Of a stretch of 64,000 bases of DNA, positions 35,341-44,699 are shown piece after piece. The notes beneath the pieces are model-generated. The model did not search any database. It saw only the letters and a program-made list of their open reading frames with translations, and was not told where the DNA came from. A program made the translations under genes and the position numbers. The stretch comes from Cycas panzhihuaensis. Lineage: Eukaryota > Cycadophyta. Location: assembly GCA_023213395.1 (NCBI GenBank), contig CM041465.1, forward strand, positions 13,144,001 through 13,208,000. Direction: 5' to 3'. Positions within the stretch are counted from its first letter, which is position 1; each line of letters opens with the position of its first letter.

Positions 35341-35939
35341 CTACTGCTGCTGGCCCGCTCCTGGGGTACCATCTCCTGGTATCTGTGATCCCTCTCTTGG
35401 GGACCACATGCCTCTGAGGCTCCTCCTGGGCCTCCGCGAGCTACCTGCCTCGCTCTCCTTGTCTCTCGGTCGTCTTGGGGTCGTCGCCGCCGTGTGGGTA
35501 TGCGTCCTGCTCCGGCTCGACCTCGATACCATCTGTGCTACCAGCTGATCGTATCGGGCCTGGATACGATCCCTCTCTCCCTGGAGTGCTTCCTCTATCA
35601 CCCTAAGATGCTCTGTGATGACTGCTAGCTGGGTCCTACTCTCGGCATCTCTGCCTACTCTGCCCTGTGCCTCTAGAGCCTGCACCCGTCCGCGTAGCTC
35701 ATCCCTCTCGCACCTCGCATCATCTCTCTCCTGCTGCAGTCATCCTCGAGATGTCTCATGCTCTTGGGACTCTGTAGCCCATATGTCCCTCGCCCTCACC
35801 AATGGGACGAATGCCTCTACGTGGGCTCCTGCCGCTTTGGGCTCATCACCTGCCTAGATGGGCGGTTGCCCCTCTGCATATACCTGAGGGAATATCTCCC
35901 TCACCAAAGCCTCTATCAGTCTCCTGATCTCTACTGTAC
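35341..35939 (-). CDS. Antisense gene of C, exon 2 (coiled coil and basic tail)
   Basis: This last exon of the antisense gene runs to the stop at 35341-35343. Encoded features in order: a short hydrophobic helix region (RLIEALVREIF), an acidic stretch, then a long heptad-like helix (QQERDDARCERDELRGRVQA...ITEHLRVIEEALQGERDRIQARYDQLVAQMV; 35341-35685 fully open) typical of a coiled coil. It ends in a Ser/Arg-rich, basic tail (SRSSRSRTHTH...RRPRRSL), possibly a nuclear localisation signal. Two stops interrupt the first part (about 35854 and 35743). Its frame matches exon 1 after removal of the intron. Confidence 0.55.
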
Positions 35940-36051
35940 CTGCCAATGCAACATGCCATGTGTCAGTATTGTATCTCACCATATATCATGATCAAATCAA
36001 ACTAAACATCTATCTGGATGCCAAACGACTCTGGAAAGGGTTAGGTCTCAC
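35940..36051 (-). other. Intron of the antisense gene of C (112 nt)
   Basis: On the - strand the boundaries read ACAACAG then GTGAGACCTAACCC at the donor, and TTGCATTGGCAG then GTACAG at the acceptor. Both are consensus plant splice sites. Without splicing the upstream frame stops three codons into the intron; with splicing it continues into the coiled-coil frame. D has the same donor and acceptor and an equivalent 112-nt spacing (60926-61037). Confidence 0.6.
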
Positions 36052-37310
36052 CTGTTGTGGCTGCCGGCTCCTCTGGTCGCGCGGCATCCTCCTCTCCTGG
36101 CTCTCTGCCAGCCGCGGGTGCCTCATCCTCTGGCACCTCCTCTTCCTGGGCCTCCCTCCTCGCAGGGGTGGGCCCAGCTCTCATCCCTCCGGATCCCATC
36201 TCGATCTGCAGCCTGTGGGCCCTGGTCACGGGCCCCCTGCTCTCGCCCTGCACTCCTGACGGTCCTGCCTCTCCTCCGGCAGCCCCCGATGGACCCTCTG
36301 TGTCTCCTGCTGTCCCTGAGGGACCTACCTCCCCTGCAGGTCATGATGGGCTAGCCCCATTGTCCCCACCATCTCTGTCATCTCCGCTGTCATCACCTAC
36401 GGGCACTCCTGCTCCACCTGCCTCGTCGTCACTATCCCACCTCGTTGTCCTATAAGGCTCTGCTATGTAGTCTGGTAGGGTGAGGAGGTCTAGTGACGTA
36501 GCCTCCACTGATCGTCTGACATGGGCTCTGTCCTCTATCCCCCCCAACCGAGTCTGCCACCTGTGGACCATCGGGGCCTGCTCTGTGATGGGGTGTGGTT
36601 CCCCCGCTGGTGCCACTGCCGCAAAGTGATCGAAGAACCAACACTGCAATAGTGTGCTATACAACAACCCACCTCTGCCAGTCGTCCTGATAGTATCCAG
36701 CTAGGCGATGAGGTTTGCTGCTATCAAGGCCACCCAATCCATCCTCTCACCAGCTTCGCAGTGGCAAACTGCATCCAACCAACCACCTGGTACCTCCCTA
36801 TAGTTCTGCTTCTGGGAAATCTGGAACAGAGCACGCAGTATAACCAGTTTCCTCACCCAAGGAATCCTTGACATCAGTACAGTTTAGAGGGTGGCTCCCC
36901 TCCGCTCCCATCTATCAGCTCCTGTGAAGAACAGGGCTACCTCTCTGTCTTTGCCTCGTCTTTGGCAGCGTCCCTAGTCTCACCGGCCTCCCTATCGCCG
37001 GAACTCCCAGTATCCGCCGGATATCTCTCAGCATGACCGTCATGTCACCTACCTGTGGTAGGTGGAACACATGTCTCCTCTTGTCCCAATGGGACACTAT
37101 GTCAACCAGCAGTCTTTGATCTGATGTGTATTGAGGTGTCTTGAGGGCCTTGTATAGGCCACACCTCTGTAGGATCTCCCTATCCTGTTGTGTCACCATC
37201 TCCATGTAGCTCAACATGGCCATACTTACGTTCTTGCGGTTATCCACCGTGATGACAGCTTGTTCATACCAAGAACAACTCAAAGTTAGCTTCACGTTAG
37301 TCACTGTCAT
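36052..37310 (-). CDS. Antisense gene of C, exon 1 (PMD-like domain, acidic and Pro/Ala/Gly linker)
   Basis: It starts at the ATG at 37310 (MTVTNVKLTLSCSW), the equivalent of 59675 in D. Residues 1-120 contain RCGLYKALKTPQYT, then HVFHLPQVGDMTVMLRDI followed by ILGVPAIGRPV, the pattern of the plant mobile domain (PMD; 'FHLP.GEMT.TL.DV..LLGLP..G.PV'). The second half has LLQCWFFDHF and VHRWQTRL, like the PMD 'LQ.W...' motif. An acidic run DSDDEAGGAG...DDSGDDRDGG (36345-36440) and a Pro/Ala/Gly/Glu-rich linker (36052-36340) follow. One frameshift (about 36955) and a few stops are present; a TGA at 36341 also occurs in D. PMD assignment is by motif resemblance only. Confidence 0.5.
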
Positions 37311-37398
37311 CCCTCACTCCCTCAAATCTCTCTCTGCCTGAGATTTGGGGCCCTTTTGGCCCTCGTGTCTAATTTTCTACCTTTCTGCCTTCGTACCA

Positions 37399-37430
37399 CG
37401 CCAAACTTAGCGGTACCGCTAAGTTTGGCG
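37399..37430 (-). promoter_or_regulatory. Perfect 32-bp palindrome upstream of the antisense gene of C
   Basis: Each 16-nt arm reads CGCCAAACTTAGCGGT, with no spacer and no mismatch. It lies about 90 bp upstream of the antisense start codon, in its leader. D carries a 13/16 version at 555-586 of the 59 kb block (59555-59586). Confidence 0.75.
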
Positions 37431-37926
37431 CGTCCGCGATGATTGTGGGTCCGTGGTAATGATCCGCGATCGCAATCATTATGTCGGCGATGCGACGGCG
37501 ATCCCCTAAAAGGGGGGATTTCCACCTCGAAAAACAAAAAATTTCTTCTGGTGGAACCCGTGGGGCCCACCGGGACCAGGGCTCCCTAATGCCCAGGTCC
37601 CTGCCTCTTTCTGGGTCTGATTCAGACTCCGAGAGGCCTCCGGTTGCCCATAAGGGGTACTAAATCATGCGAAAATCGTAAAAAACCAATAAACTTTGAA
37701 CTTCGAACGGGTTGGGTTTAGTGATATCCACTCACTGGATCCGGTCTCGCTACTGCCATGTCATCATGTTGGTCGCGCTGGCTCTCTCCACTCTCTGATC
37801 TGACAGTCCGATCTCCCTCCATGTGCCTCCAAAGTTGGGTGGTGCTCCACTGCGTAAGGGAATGGCTTTGGTTTCGTACGAGAGCCGGTGAAAATGAATC
37901 CATTCTCCCATCGATTTCCTTATATA
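37431..37926 (-). promoter_or_regulatory. Antisense promoter region of C: TATA box 37920-37926 and leader
   Basis: On the - strand, CTATATAAGG is preceded by a GGGGCCCC-type GC-rich stretch and lies about 610 bp upstream of the antisense ATG. D has the same box (59061-59067) at the same distance. The long leader contains decayed parts of the palindrome cluster seen better in D (59487-59595). Confidence 0.5.
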
Positions 37927-38434
37927 GGAGGGGGCCCCAATGGGCACCTCCTCCGTTTTTGGTCCCGCGATAGCCATTGGGACCATCCCATTGTCCTGAT
38001 CACCTTTGCCTTCTGGCCCTGTCACCCATTGTGCTCTATTGAGGCCCTTTCTACTCTCCCTTGCGAGAGCATTTATGGTGCCTCACTATCGCACTTTTGC
38101 CAGGGCCCTTCTGTGTCGTTTTACGTGCTACTCCCGTGCGTGCCTAAGTTTATACTCGTTTGGCTCGTTTCGTCACCCTGGACTCATTTCCGTAGCCCTT
38201 TCTCGCTCTTGGGATCCCCAAAGGGAATGCTCCCCCGCCTGGGGGAATGTTTCGCTTTCTAAAGTGACCTTTTGGTGCCCCAGGAGGTTGTTTCTTCTAA
38301 CCACCTTCTCCCGGTGATCGGACTGCTTGCTCTCGCCCTCATTGCTAGGTCCTCCTACCCTTCACGGCCACTTTCTGCTTGCCTTTCGAGTATTGCTTTC
38401 ATTACCCATTGACTGCCTAGATTTGGTGTCACCT
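37927..38434. other. Region between antisense promoter and aRNH of C
   Basis: This is probably divergent control sequence: antisense TATA to the left and aRNH start to the right. I see no convincing TATA box for aRNH. It contains short open stretches that I do not regard as genes. Confidence 0.35.
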
Positions 38435-38845
38435 ATGTCCATCTACATCTTTACTGACGGTGGAAGCCGTGGTAATCCTGGACCTTCTGTCGCTGCTTGG
38501 ATTATTTGCACCCCTTCTGGACACGATCTCCTCCGCTCTGGGATCTTCCTCCCAGAGGCTACCAACAACGAAGCTGAATACACAGCTATTATTGAAGCCC
38601 TTATTGATACCCTTTATTTCCATCACGGATCCATCGTTCTGCTTTGCGACTCTCAAGTTGTGGTGTCTCATCTCACCTAGGTTTACCAGATGCGATGCCC
38701 TCACTTGAGGACTCTTGCTTCTGCTGCCAGATCCCTCCTGGCCTGCTTCTCTTCCATCGATATCCAGCATATCACTCGGGCCCTCAATGTTGAGGCAGAT
38801 AGTCTCATTCACCTCATCCTTGAGCACTGCCTTTCTCTTCTTGTT
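38435..38845 (+). pseudogene. aRNH (second RNase H) of element C, one in-frame stop
   Basis: It starts at the ATG at 38435: MSIYIFTDGGSRGNPGP. All four catalytic acidic residues are recognisable: Asp in FTDGG, Glu in NNEAEY, Asp in LLCDSQ and Asp in VEADS. This is an RNase H1-like 'archaeal' type domain, characteristic of Tat-group elements, where it is thought to assist degradation of RNA in RNA/DNA hybrids. Here it is about 3.7 kb downstream of integrase and separated from pol by the antisense gene. The only stop is TAG after VVSHLT (38678-38680), which is CAG in B and E. It is the best preserved copy in the window. Confidence 0.8.
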
Positions 38846-39234
38846 GACCATCCTTTAGGCTTGTCTGGCCTTCCTGTCACCCAAGCCCCAGGTCATCTTA
38901 CACTTTGCTTTGTGACCCGTTCGCACCTTCAAAACTTGGTTACTAACGAGGTAAAACTATGGTACCTACTCTTTGCTTTCTCTTTCACTTGATTACGCAT
39001 GCTCTTCTGCATCTTTTGTGGTGGAGGCAGCCCCCTCACCTTTCTCAGTTCCAGTCGGTTCCTAGGTGGCTCATAGGCAGCCCCTATCCACGCGTTCCGC
39101 CATGACACTCACCAGCACCCTTTCCTACTGTTATGATCTTGATTGACATATCTATATACGTATGTGCTACTGATAGTTGTGTTACCAGCATTCACCATCA
39201 CACGGGCTTCGGCGTGAGGCTCTGCGCGAGGCAG
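38846..39234 (+). other. aRNH-LTR spacer and polypurine-tract position of C
   Basis: Non-coding. It contains GGTAAAACTATGG and the GTGGAGGCAGCCCCCTC palindrome remnant, shared with B, D and E. Next to the LTR it reads TCTGCGCGAGGCAG, a poor polypurine tract compared with AAGGGGGCAG in A and E. Confidence 0.5.
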
Positions 39235-41749
39235 TGTTTCCTGGCTTCTAGGAATGGATACGGAATCACTGACTCAGGTAAGTGTAGGTATGTTTCTCGC
39301 ATTATCATCGCTTTCTTTTGATGAGTGTTTGCTTGCATGTCTGCTTGTGTGTGGCTTTGTAGGCGACTTTATCCTCGTCTGCACTTATTTTAGCCTATGA
39401 CGACTATAGCAGGGGCACACTCCCAGCGAGTGTGGCACCCTGGTGGCCACTTCACTTCCCCCATTGGCCCTCCTCGCTCCAGGACCCACTAAGTTTGCGC
39501 CACCTCTGCCCATGTGATGACCCGTCATCGTTTGGTCAACTTGCCACCCTATTTGAGCCCTATGTTTGCTCCTTTGGACCCGTCTGTTGGCTTGTTTACC
39601 CCCGGGTGGGTGTCTCAGCCCCCTATTGGCCCTTTTGGTCATCTGCCCCCAGCCTAGGCTAGCTGGCCGGGCCTATTTTTGCCTCTGGGTTCGTACCGTG
39701 GTGATTTTTATGGTACCGCCGGAACATCAGTGGTACCGCAGAGTTTGCAGCGGTACGATTGTTCTAATTTATTTTTTTAAATCCATTGTGGTAATTTCAC
39801 ATTTATTGAGTATTTAAGTCACTTTTGGCTCATTTTTGAGAACTTTTGGCTCACTTTCAAAATTGCTCCTCAAGAAACAAGGCTGTGCTCTGCTCTTCTC
39901 TGCTGCCCTACTGCTATCACAAGAGGTGCACCTCTCCTCCAGTGCCTAGCTCTCCTTTGGTATGGCTAGGACATTCTCCCAGCCCCTCGCACACCTTGGA
40001 GAGGGCCCCTTAGAGAGGTTTTAGTGGATTCTTACCCCAGGCAGCCATCAAGGGTTCCAAGTGCAGGTGTTTCCCGTCCAACCTCCTTAGCAGGGTCCTA
40101 GACCTGCTGCACTTCAGATTTGGGCTGATTTCTTAGCCCCTCTTCACTGCCCTTTGGCTGAGGCAATTCCCTTGCCTCCCTCACTCAGGTATTTCTTGAT
40201 TTGAATTGTTTTCCTTGTGATATTAATGCTCCATCTTGCTTGCTCCCTACTTGTCCTTGTGAGTTTGGTTTTCTTCCTCTTAGTGGGCTGTTTTACCTCT
40301 ATCCTTATGCCTCTTACCTACGTTTGTTGCTCAAGGCAGCAGTGTTAAGGGTTAGCATAGGCTTTGGGAAGGAGCTGGGTGGTTTCCATACCACCTTCCA
40401 CGCTCCTCAAGCAGCTCTAAGCCCCCCAAATCCTCCCTCTCACCTTGTGCTATCCTTAGCACTCAAACAAGGGTTTGTTGGCCCTCTTTTAGTCACTGAA
40501 ATCAATGTTGTCACACGTTGCAGCGCTAGTTTGAGGGCTTGGGTTCAGGTTTGGGTAACTCACATAAGTCCCAACTGCTAGTCCTTGTCCGACTTTCTTC
40601 CCGGCAGCTTGGTTTGCTCCTCATAGCATCCCAGTCCACCGTAGGTGTTCTTTGGCTCCCCTTCATCTTCTTGTTGCCGTTTCCAGCCATTTCTCTTGGC
40701 CTCGCCCTCGCTGCCTTGTGTCTCTTGGGGGGAGGTTAGGGTGTTATTTGTGGGAGGTGGGCCACTCCGAGGCTTACCAGTCATTTACCTTTGCTTTGGT
40801 TACCCTCTTTTACATGCTTTCATCGTTGGATTGATACTAACATATGTGTGTTTAGATTCATACTTGCATTATATAGATATATATTGTTAGAATCTTGTAT
40901 TGCATGTTAGTACCCTTTCTCTGGAAAGGGGGAGGTTTCCATCGCTTGCAGGTACTTGAGGAGTGAGGAGGATATTATCCATTAGCTCCGTTGGCAGTAA
41001 GTGCCCTCACGTACATCGTACTTTCGCGCTTCTTTGGTTATTAACATCTACTTCCTTTCTTTCCTTGGCATTGCATTTAGTACTTTTCCGGGGAAGGTAA
41101 GGGAGCCCCTCATCTAAATCTGCCGCGATGCTTCACATCTGATGCACCACGTGGAGTAGCTTGGTGCCCCTCGAGTTGGTCCTCGTCATGCATGCCCTCG
41201 GTCCAGGTGCACACCTTACTCTACTCTACCGCTTTATTTCCTTTTAGATTCCTTTCTTAGTAATTAACGCATTGAAAAACAAAAGGGAAATTTAACTTTG
41301 TTCTTTGGTTATGCTTTACTTGCTTCATTACATGTATCTTTGTTACCCATAGGAAAGGCTATAGGAACTGCCCTTTCACCTTTCCTCCACTCCTTAGCCG
41401 TACAAGTTTCTTACCCCCCGCGTTGCTTGTGTACCCAGCTAGCTTGTTTAGGCACACCCTTGATCTATTTTTCTTGGATCTTCTCCTTCCCCTTCTGGCC
41501 ATCCAAGGGTGGGAGGATCCTGTCCCTAGGTCAACCCAGGCTAACCCTACGCCTCTTCACCCTTTGTTCGAAGTGGTGGAGGATCACTTGTTAGTAGCCA
41601 TATTCCATTGCAGGTCCCGAACTTGCACTCTAGCGCACGGGGCGCTCTGCATGGTAATTACTTTTCTTATAGGCCTCTCCTTCAATTATATCATCACCCA
41701 CTCTCACCACCCCTATTAGTTAGGTAGCTATCCCGTAGATGCACGTCCA
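39235..41749 (+). repeat. 3' LTR of element C
   Basis: It starts TGTTTCCTGG and ends CGTCCA. It lacks about 73 bp, including the G-box, compared with the 5' LTR; the TATA-like box is at 39811-39818. A GGTACCG-rich stretch at about 39694-39765 is much better preserved here than in the 5' LTR. R-U5 has consensus-like splice sites, e.g. GGGGAAGGTAAGGG at about 41092 and CCATAGGAAAGG at about 41348. Confidence 0.9.
39254..39662 (+). CDS. Putative spliced U3 mini-gene in the 3' LTR of C (exon 39254-39277, intron 39278-39362, exon 39363-39662)
   Basis: It has the same structure as in the 5' LTR: eight-codon ATG exon, CAG/GTAAGT donor, 85-nt intron ending TTTGTAG, in-frame second exon. Here the second exon is open for 99 codons to TAG, because the codon that is TAG in the 5' LTR and in D is TGG. 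The predicted product is about 107 residues. This copy is the one that could be transcribed, at the 3' end of sense RNA. No known family. Confidence 0.35.
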
Positions 41750-43646
41750 CCCCGTAGCCTTTTCTATCTATCCCACTCTAATTGTTATGCACTGCTAATA
41801 TATTAGTGGTGCCATAAATAAGTTTGTGGTGCAACTGTTATGTGGTTTACCATAGCCAAAAATAAATAATTTTGGTCTTTGTACCTAGATGGAACACTAC
41901 CCTACTTCAGGACTCACCCAGGTCGAGCCATAATGGCCCCGAGGCCTCCCCAAAGAAATAAAAACCCAAAAATTGAAAATCATTCTTATCATTCTTCCAT
42001 GTAACTTAAGAAAAAAAGACTTTTTTGTAGGAAAACAACTCTTTCCTTTTATTCTTCGTTCTCTAGCTCTCTTGTACTCCTCCTACACATACGAATTATA
42101 GGATTCTTCCACAAGTAAGGAGAAGATACCTGAGAGTAGGCCAAACCAAGTAAGGAAATCCTCCCCATTAAGCAAATGGTAAAGGATCTCCCCCTTCTCT
42201 TCATAAAATATAGTTTCCATCTCCTCCAACATCATTCTTCAATTTGAAACATCATCCTTGCATGGTAAAATAGTTTCCCTTGATTTTCCCTGATAAGAAT
42301 CTCATTCTTTATGGTTTACTCTTTGCTATTTTAAGCCATATGACCCTAGATCTATACTTGGAATAGTTTTGTGTTGAATTTTAGCCATATTTTACTTAAG
42401 ACAAGGAGGTAATACTTCCTCTTCGCCATCTTTCTTGTCCTCCCACACCAAATCCTCTAGTTTTTTAGAGACAAGGAAGCTAAACCAAGCCAAAGGAGAT
42501 TGTGAAGAGGGCCATAGGTTGGAGTTCCAGCTCCTAAAGCCACCTCTCACTTGGGCAATCCCCTCTTAACACTTTAAGGCACATTTCATTATGCTCCACC
42601 ATTAGCTTTAGGGTTTTGGTTTATTCTGTGGCCCGCAGACATGCATATCCATTTTTCATTTACTTCCAAAGCCTAGCCAAGTGAGCTACCTATAGCTCAT
42701 AGGGATCTATTTCCATTTAGAGAAGCTTGCCATCCCTGGCAACTCTCATTCTATTTCCCCTCTTTGTATGTTATGATTGTTGCACACACTCACCTAAATC
42801 ATTGAACAAGAAACATACAATCTTATATTTGTTTTACCTTTAGTTTACACATCTATATACTAATGTTGCAAACTAAAAGCTTACATATACATATATATCT
42901 TGCTTGTAGGAGGACTTGCTCTATTTTGTACTATAGCTTGGAAACCATTTTGTGAATCAAGCAATAAATTACAAAAAGGATAACATTATACTTGTTTCTA
43001 GTTCTATTTCTACTTTATTTCTATTTTTATTATTGTGTCATTTCTTGTTTGGGGATGGTAAGTAAGCCCCACTTGGAGGATAGGGGAAGGTAAGGAAGCC
43101 CCTCCCTCCAAATCCAATAACTTTCGTAGTAAGCAACATAAATAAAAGTAGTAGCAACTTGTGAGGACACATTGCAAAGAGTGGTAACAATGAATTGGTA
43201 CAATGAAATGTGGTACCAAATGCCATAACCAGATGCACACTCTTCTACTCACCCTTCTCCTCCTCTCTTTTCCCCCCCAATCCCATCTTTTCAATTCTAA
43301 AAAGAAAAGAAAAAGAAAAAGAAAAGAATTAATGGTTTCTCTTTGAAAGTCTTTTTTCCTTTTATTGCATATTGTAAAGGGGAGGGAAACAAAGAGATCA
43401 TATCATTTTGCATTCATTTTTAGGGAACATTTAACTCTTAAAGAACCTAATCCTCCTCTTACTAAAAGAGGAGGTATACCTATGTAAGGCAACTTCTTAC
43501 ATTAAACCTTTCCCTTTCCTCTTCCATGCACATAGCCTTCATTACATCCATGTATTGGTGAAATAAATTAAGGGGATAAATAGGGAAAAGGTTGCATTAT
43601 TATTGCCTATGCTTGCTTTGAATTTCTTGGTACATTTCCATTCTTT
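41750..43646 (+). repeat. 3' LTR of element A, probable second part
   Basis: It follows the CCCCG duplication after element C. It is AT-rich and diverged. Matches in the right order to the LTR of C: GGGGAAGGTAAGGAAGCCCC at about 43083 (C 41092), AGATGCACACTCTTCTACTC at about 43230 (C about 41205), and a region like GGGAAA...TTATGC...CATGTA at about 43590. The spacing fits. The alignment in 41800-43000 is weak. Confidence 0.45.
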
Positions 43647-43651
43647 GGTAG

Positions 43652-44283
43652 TGTTGAGAACAGAAGGTCCAACCCTCTAACAGTCACCAAGATCTATTAC
43701 TTTCTTATAACTAGTTACAGAAATGGAAATATATAATTACATGCAAGTTCTAAAATCAGAGATTATATAGTAATAAGACAATGAAAACCAAACATCACAT
43801 GTGCACCCGATATAACATGGTAAAACCCTAGCAGTGTGCTAGGGAACATCCACACAGGAAAGGTATCAATCTTAATTGCTACAGAATGGGGAAATAGTAC
43901 ATCACAGATACAGAGTGCTATCTGGAACAACAATCAACCATCGCCCTCTTCACAGTACATTGCATAACATTATAACATAATAAGAAATGCCCTAAAATAG
44001 GCTACATGAGAGGACATCCAAGACCTAAATCTCAACCATAGAATCTAAGGTATTTGTATTGAACGGCCTTGATTCTTTTTACACTTTGATAAGGTTTACA
44101 TGGTCAATTTTCTGGGTCGAGGGCTATCGCCCCCAAACCCCCTCCTAGCGAGGGGCATTCCACCCTCCCCATCCCACAGCCAAGGGGCTCGCCTTGGAAC
44201 CCCCCGAGAAAGATTAGGGGGGGAAACCGCGCTAAAAACATGCCATAATTTTAGGCCTATAATTGTTGTCACAATACCCAACA
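43652..44283. repeat. Solo LTR of an unrelated retrotransposon (632 bp)
   Basis: It begins TGTTGAGAAC and ends ATACCCAACA (TG...CA with 5-bp terminal inverted repeat TGTTG/CAACA), flanked by the 5-bp duplication GGTAG at 43647-43651 and 44284-44288. There is no coding sequence and no internal region. It has the G-rich box GGAGGGGGTTTGGGGGCG on the - strand (about 44130-44155) and a CCAAGG-GGCTCG-CCTTGG hairpin (about 44182-44199). Typical of Copia LTRs, but the orientation cannot be fixed. Confidence 0.75.
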
Positions 44284-44288
44284 GGTAG

Positions 44289-44699
44289 TAGCCATCTTTA
44301 TTTAAAATTAAAATGCCACCATAAACCTACATAAACAAAACCAAACAACACCTTACTATATAGTAGACATCAATCCTAAAGATATTTTTGTTCTTCTCAT
44401 AAACCTGAGAAGACTTCATAGCCTAATTATTATGATATATTTGAAACTTCTCTACACCTCTTTTTGTTGAACCTGCACCATCTTGCTCTTCTTGTCTTCC
44501 AAGAAGAGATTGCAACTCGGGTTATCCCTCAAATAGTTACAACATTCTCTCCTTATTGGAGACTTGACACTCAAGAGCCTACACTCTTCTTGATACACTT
44601 CTAGACTTTAAGTAGGCTTACCAAAGACACTTATTGTCTAGTCACCACTCTTTCTCATTTTTTCTTATCTCCTTTTCTAAAAGGATGTCTAGCTCCTCT
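44289..44699. other. Unassigned stretch
   Basis: I see no gene or clear repeat. It should contain the end of A's LTR and the broken end of element F, but neither boundary is visible. Confidence 0.3.

Larger units (their letters stand above)
25302..41749 (+). mobile_element. Element C, complete full-length Tat-group retrotransposon with antisense gene
   Basis: This 16.4-kb element has LTRs of 2590 and 2515 bp and a 5-bp duplication CCCCG (25297-25301, 41750-41754). The LTR start is TATTTCC instead of TGTTTCC at the 5' end; the 3' LTR ends CGTCCA. Order: 5' LTR, primer site, gag, protease, linker, RT, RNase H, integrase, conserved non-coding block, antisense PMD gene, antisense promoter/palindromes, aRNH, 3' LTR. 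It is the reference copy of the family in this window. It carries scattered stops, most explainable by single C-to-T or G-to-A changes. Confidence 0.92.

Noticed and set aside
37720-38025. Short open stretches in the antisense leader of C
   Set aside because: They overlap the TATA box and expected start of transcription, and are not kept in D.
43010-43294. 94-codon open stretch on -
   Set aside because: It lies in degraded LTR sequence of A and contains low-complexity runs; no relative elsewhere in the window.
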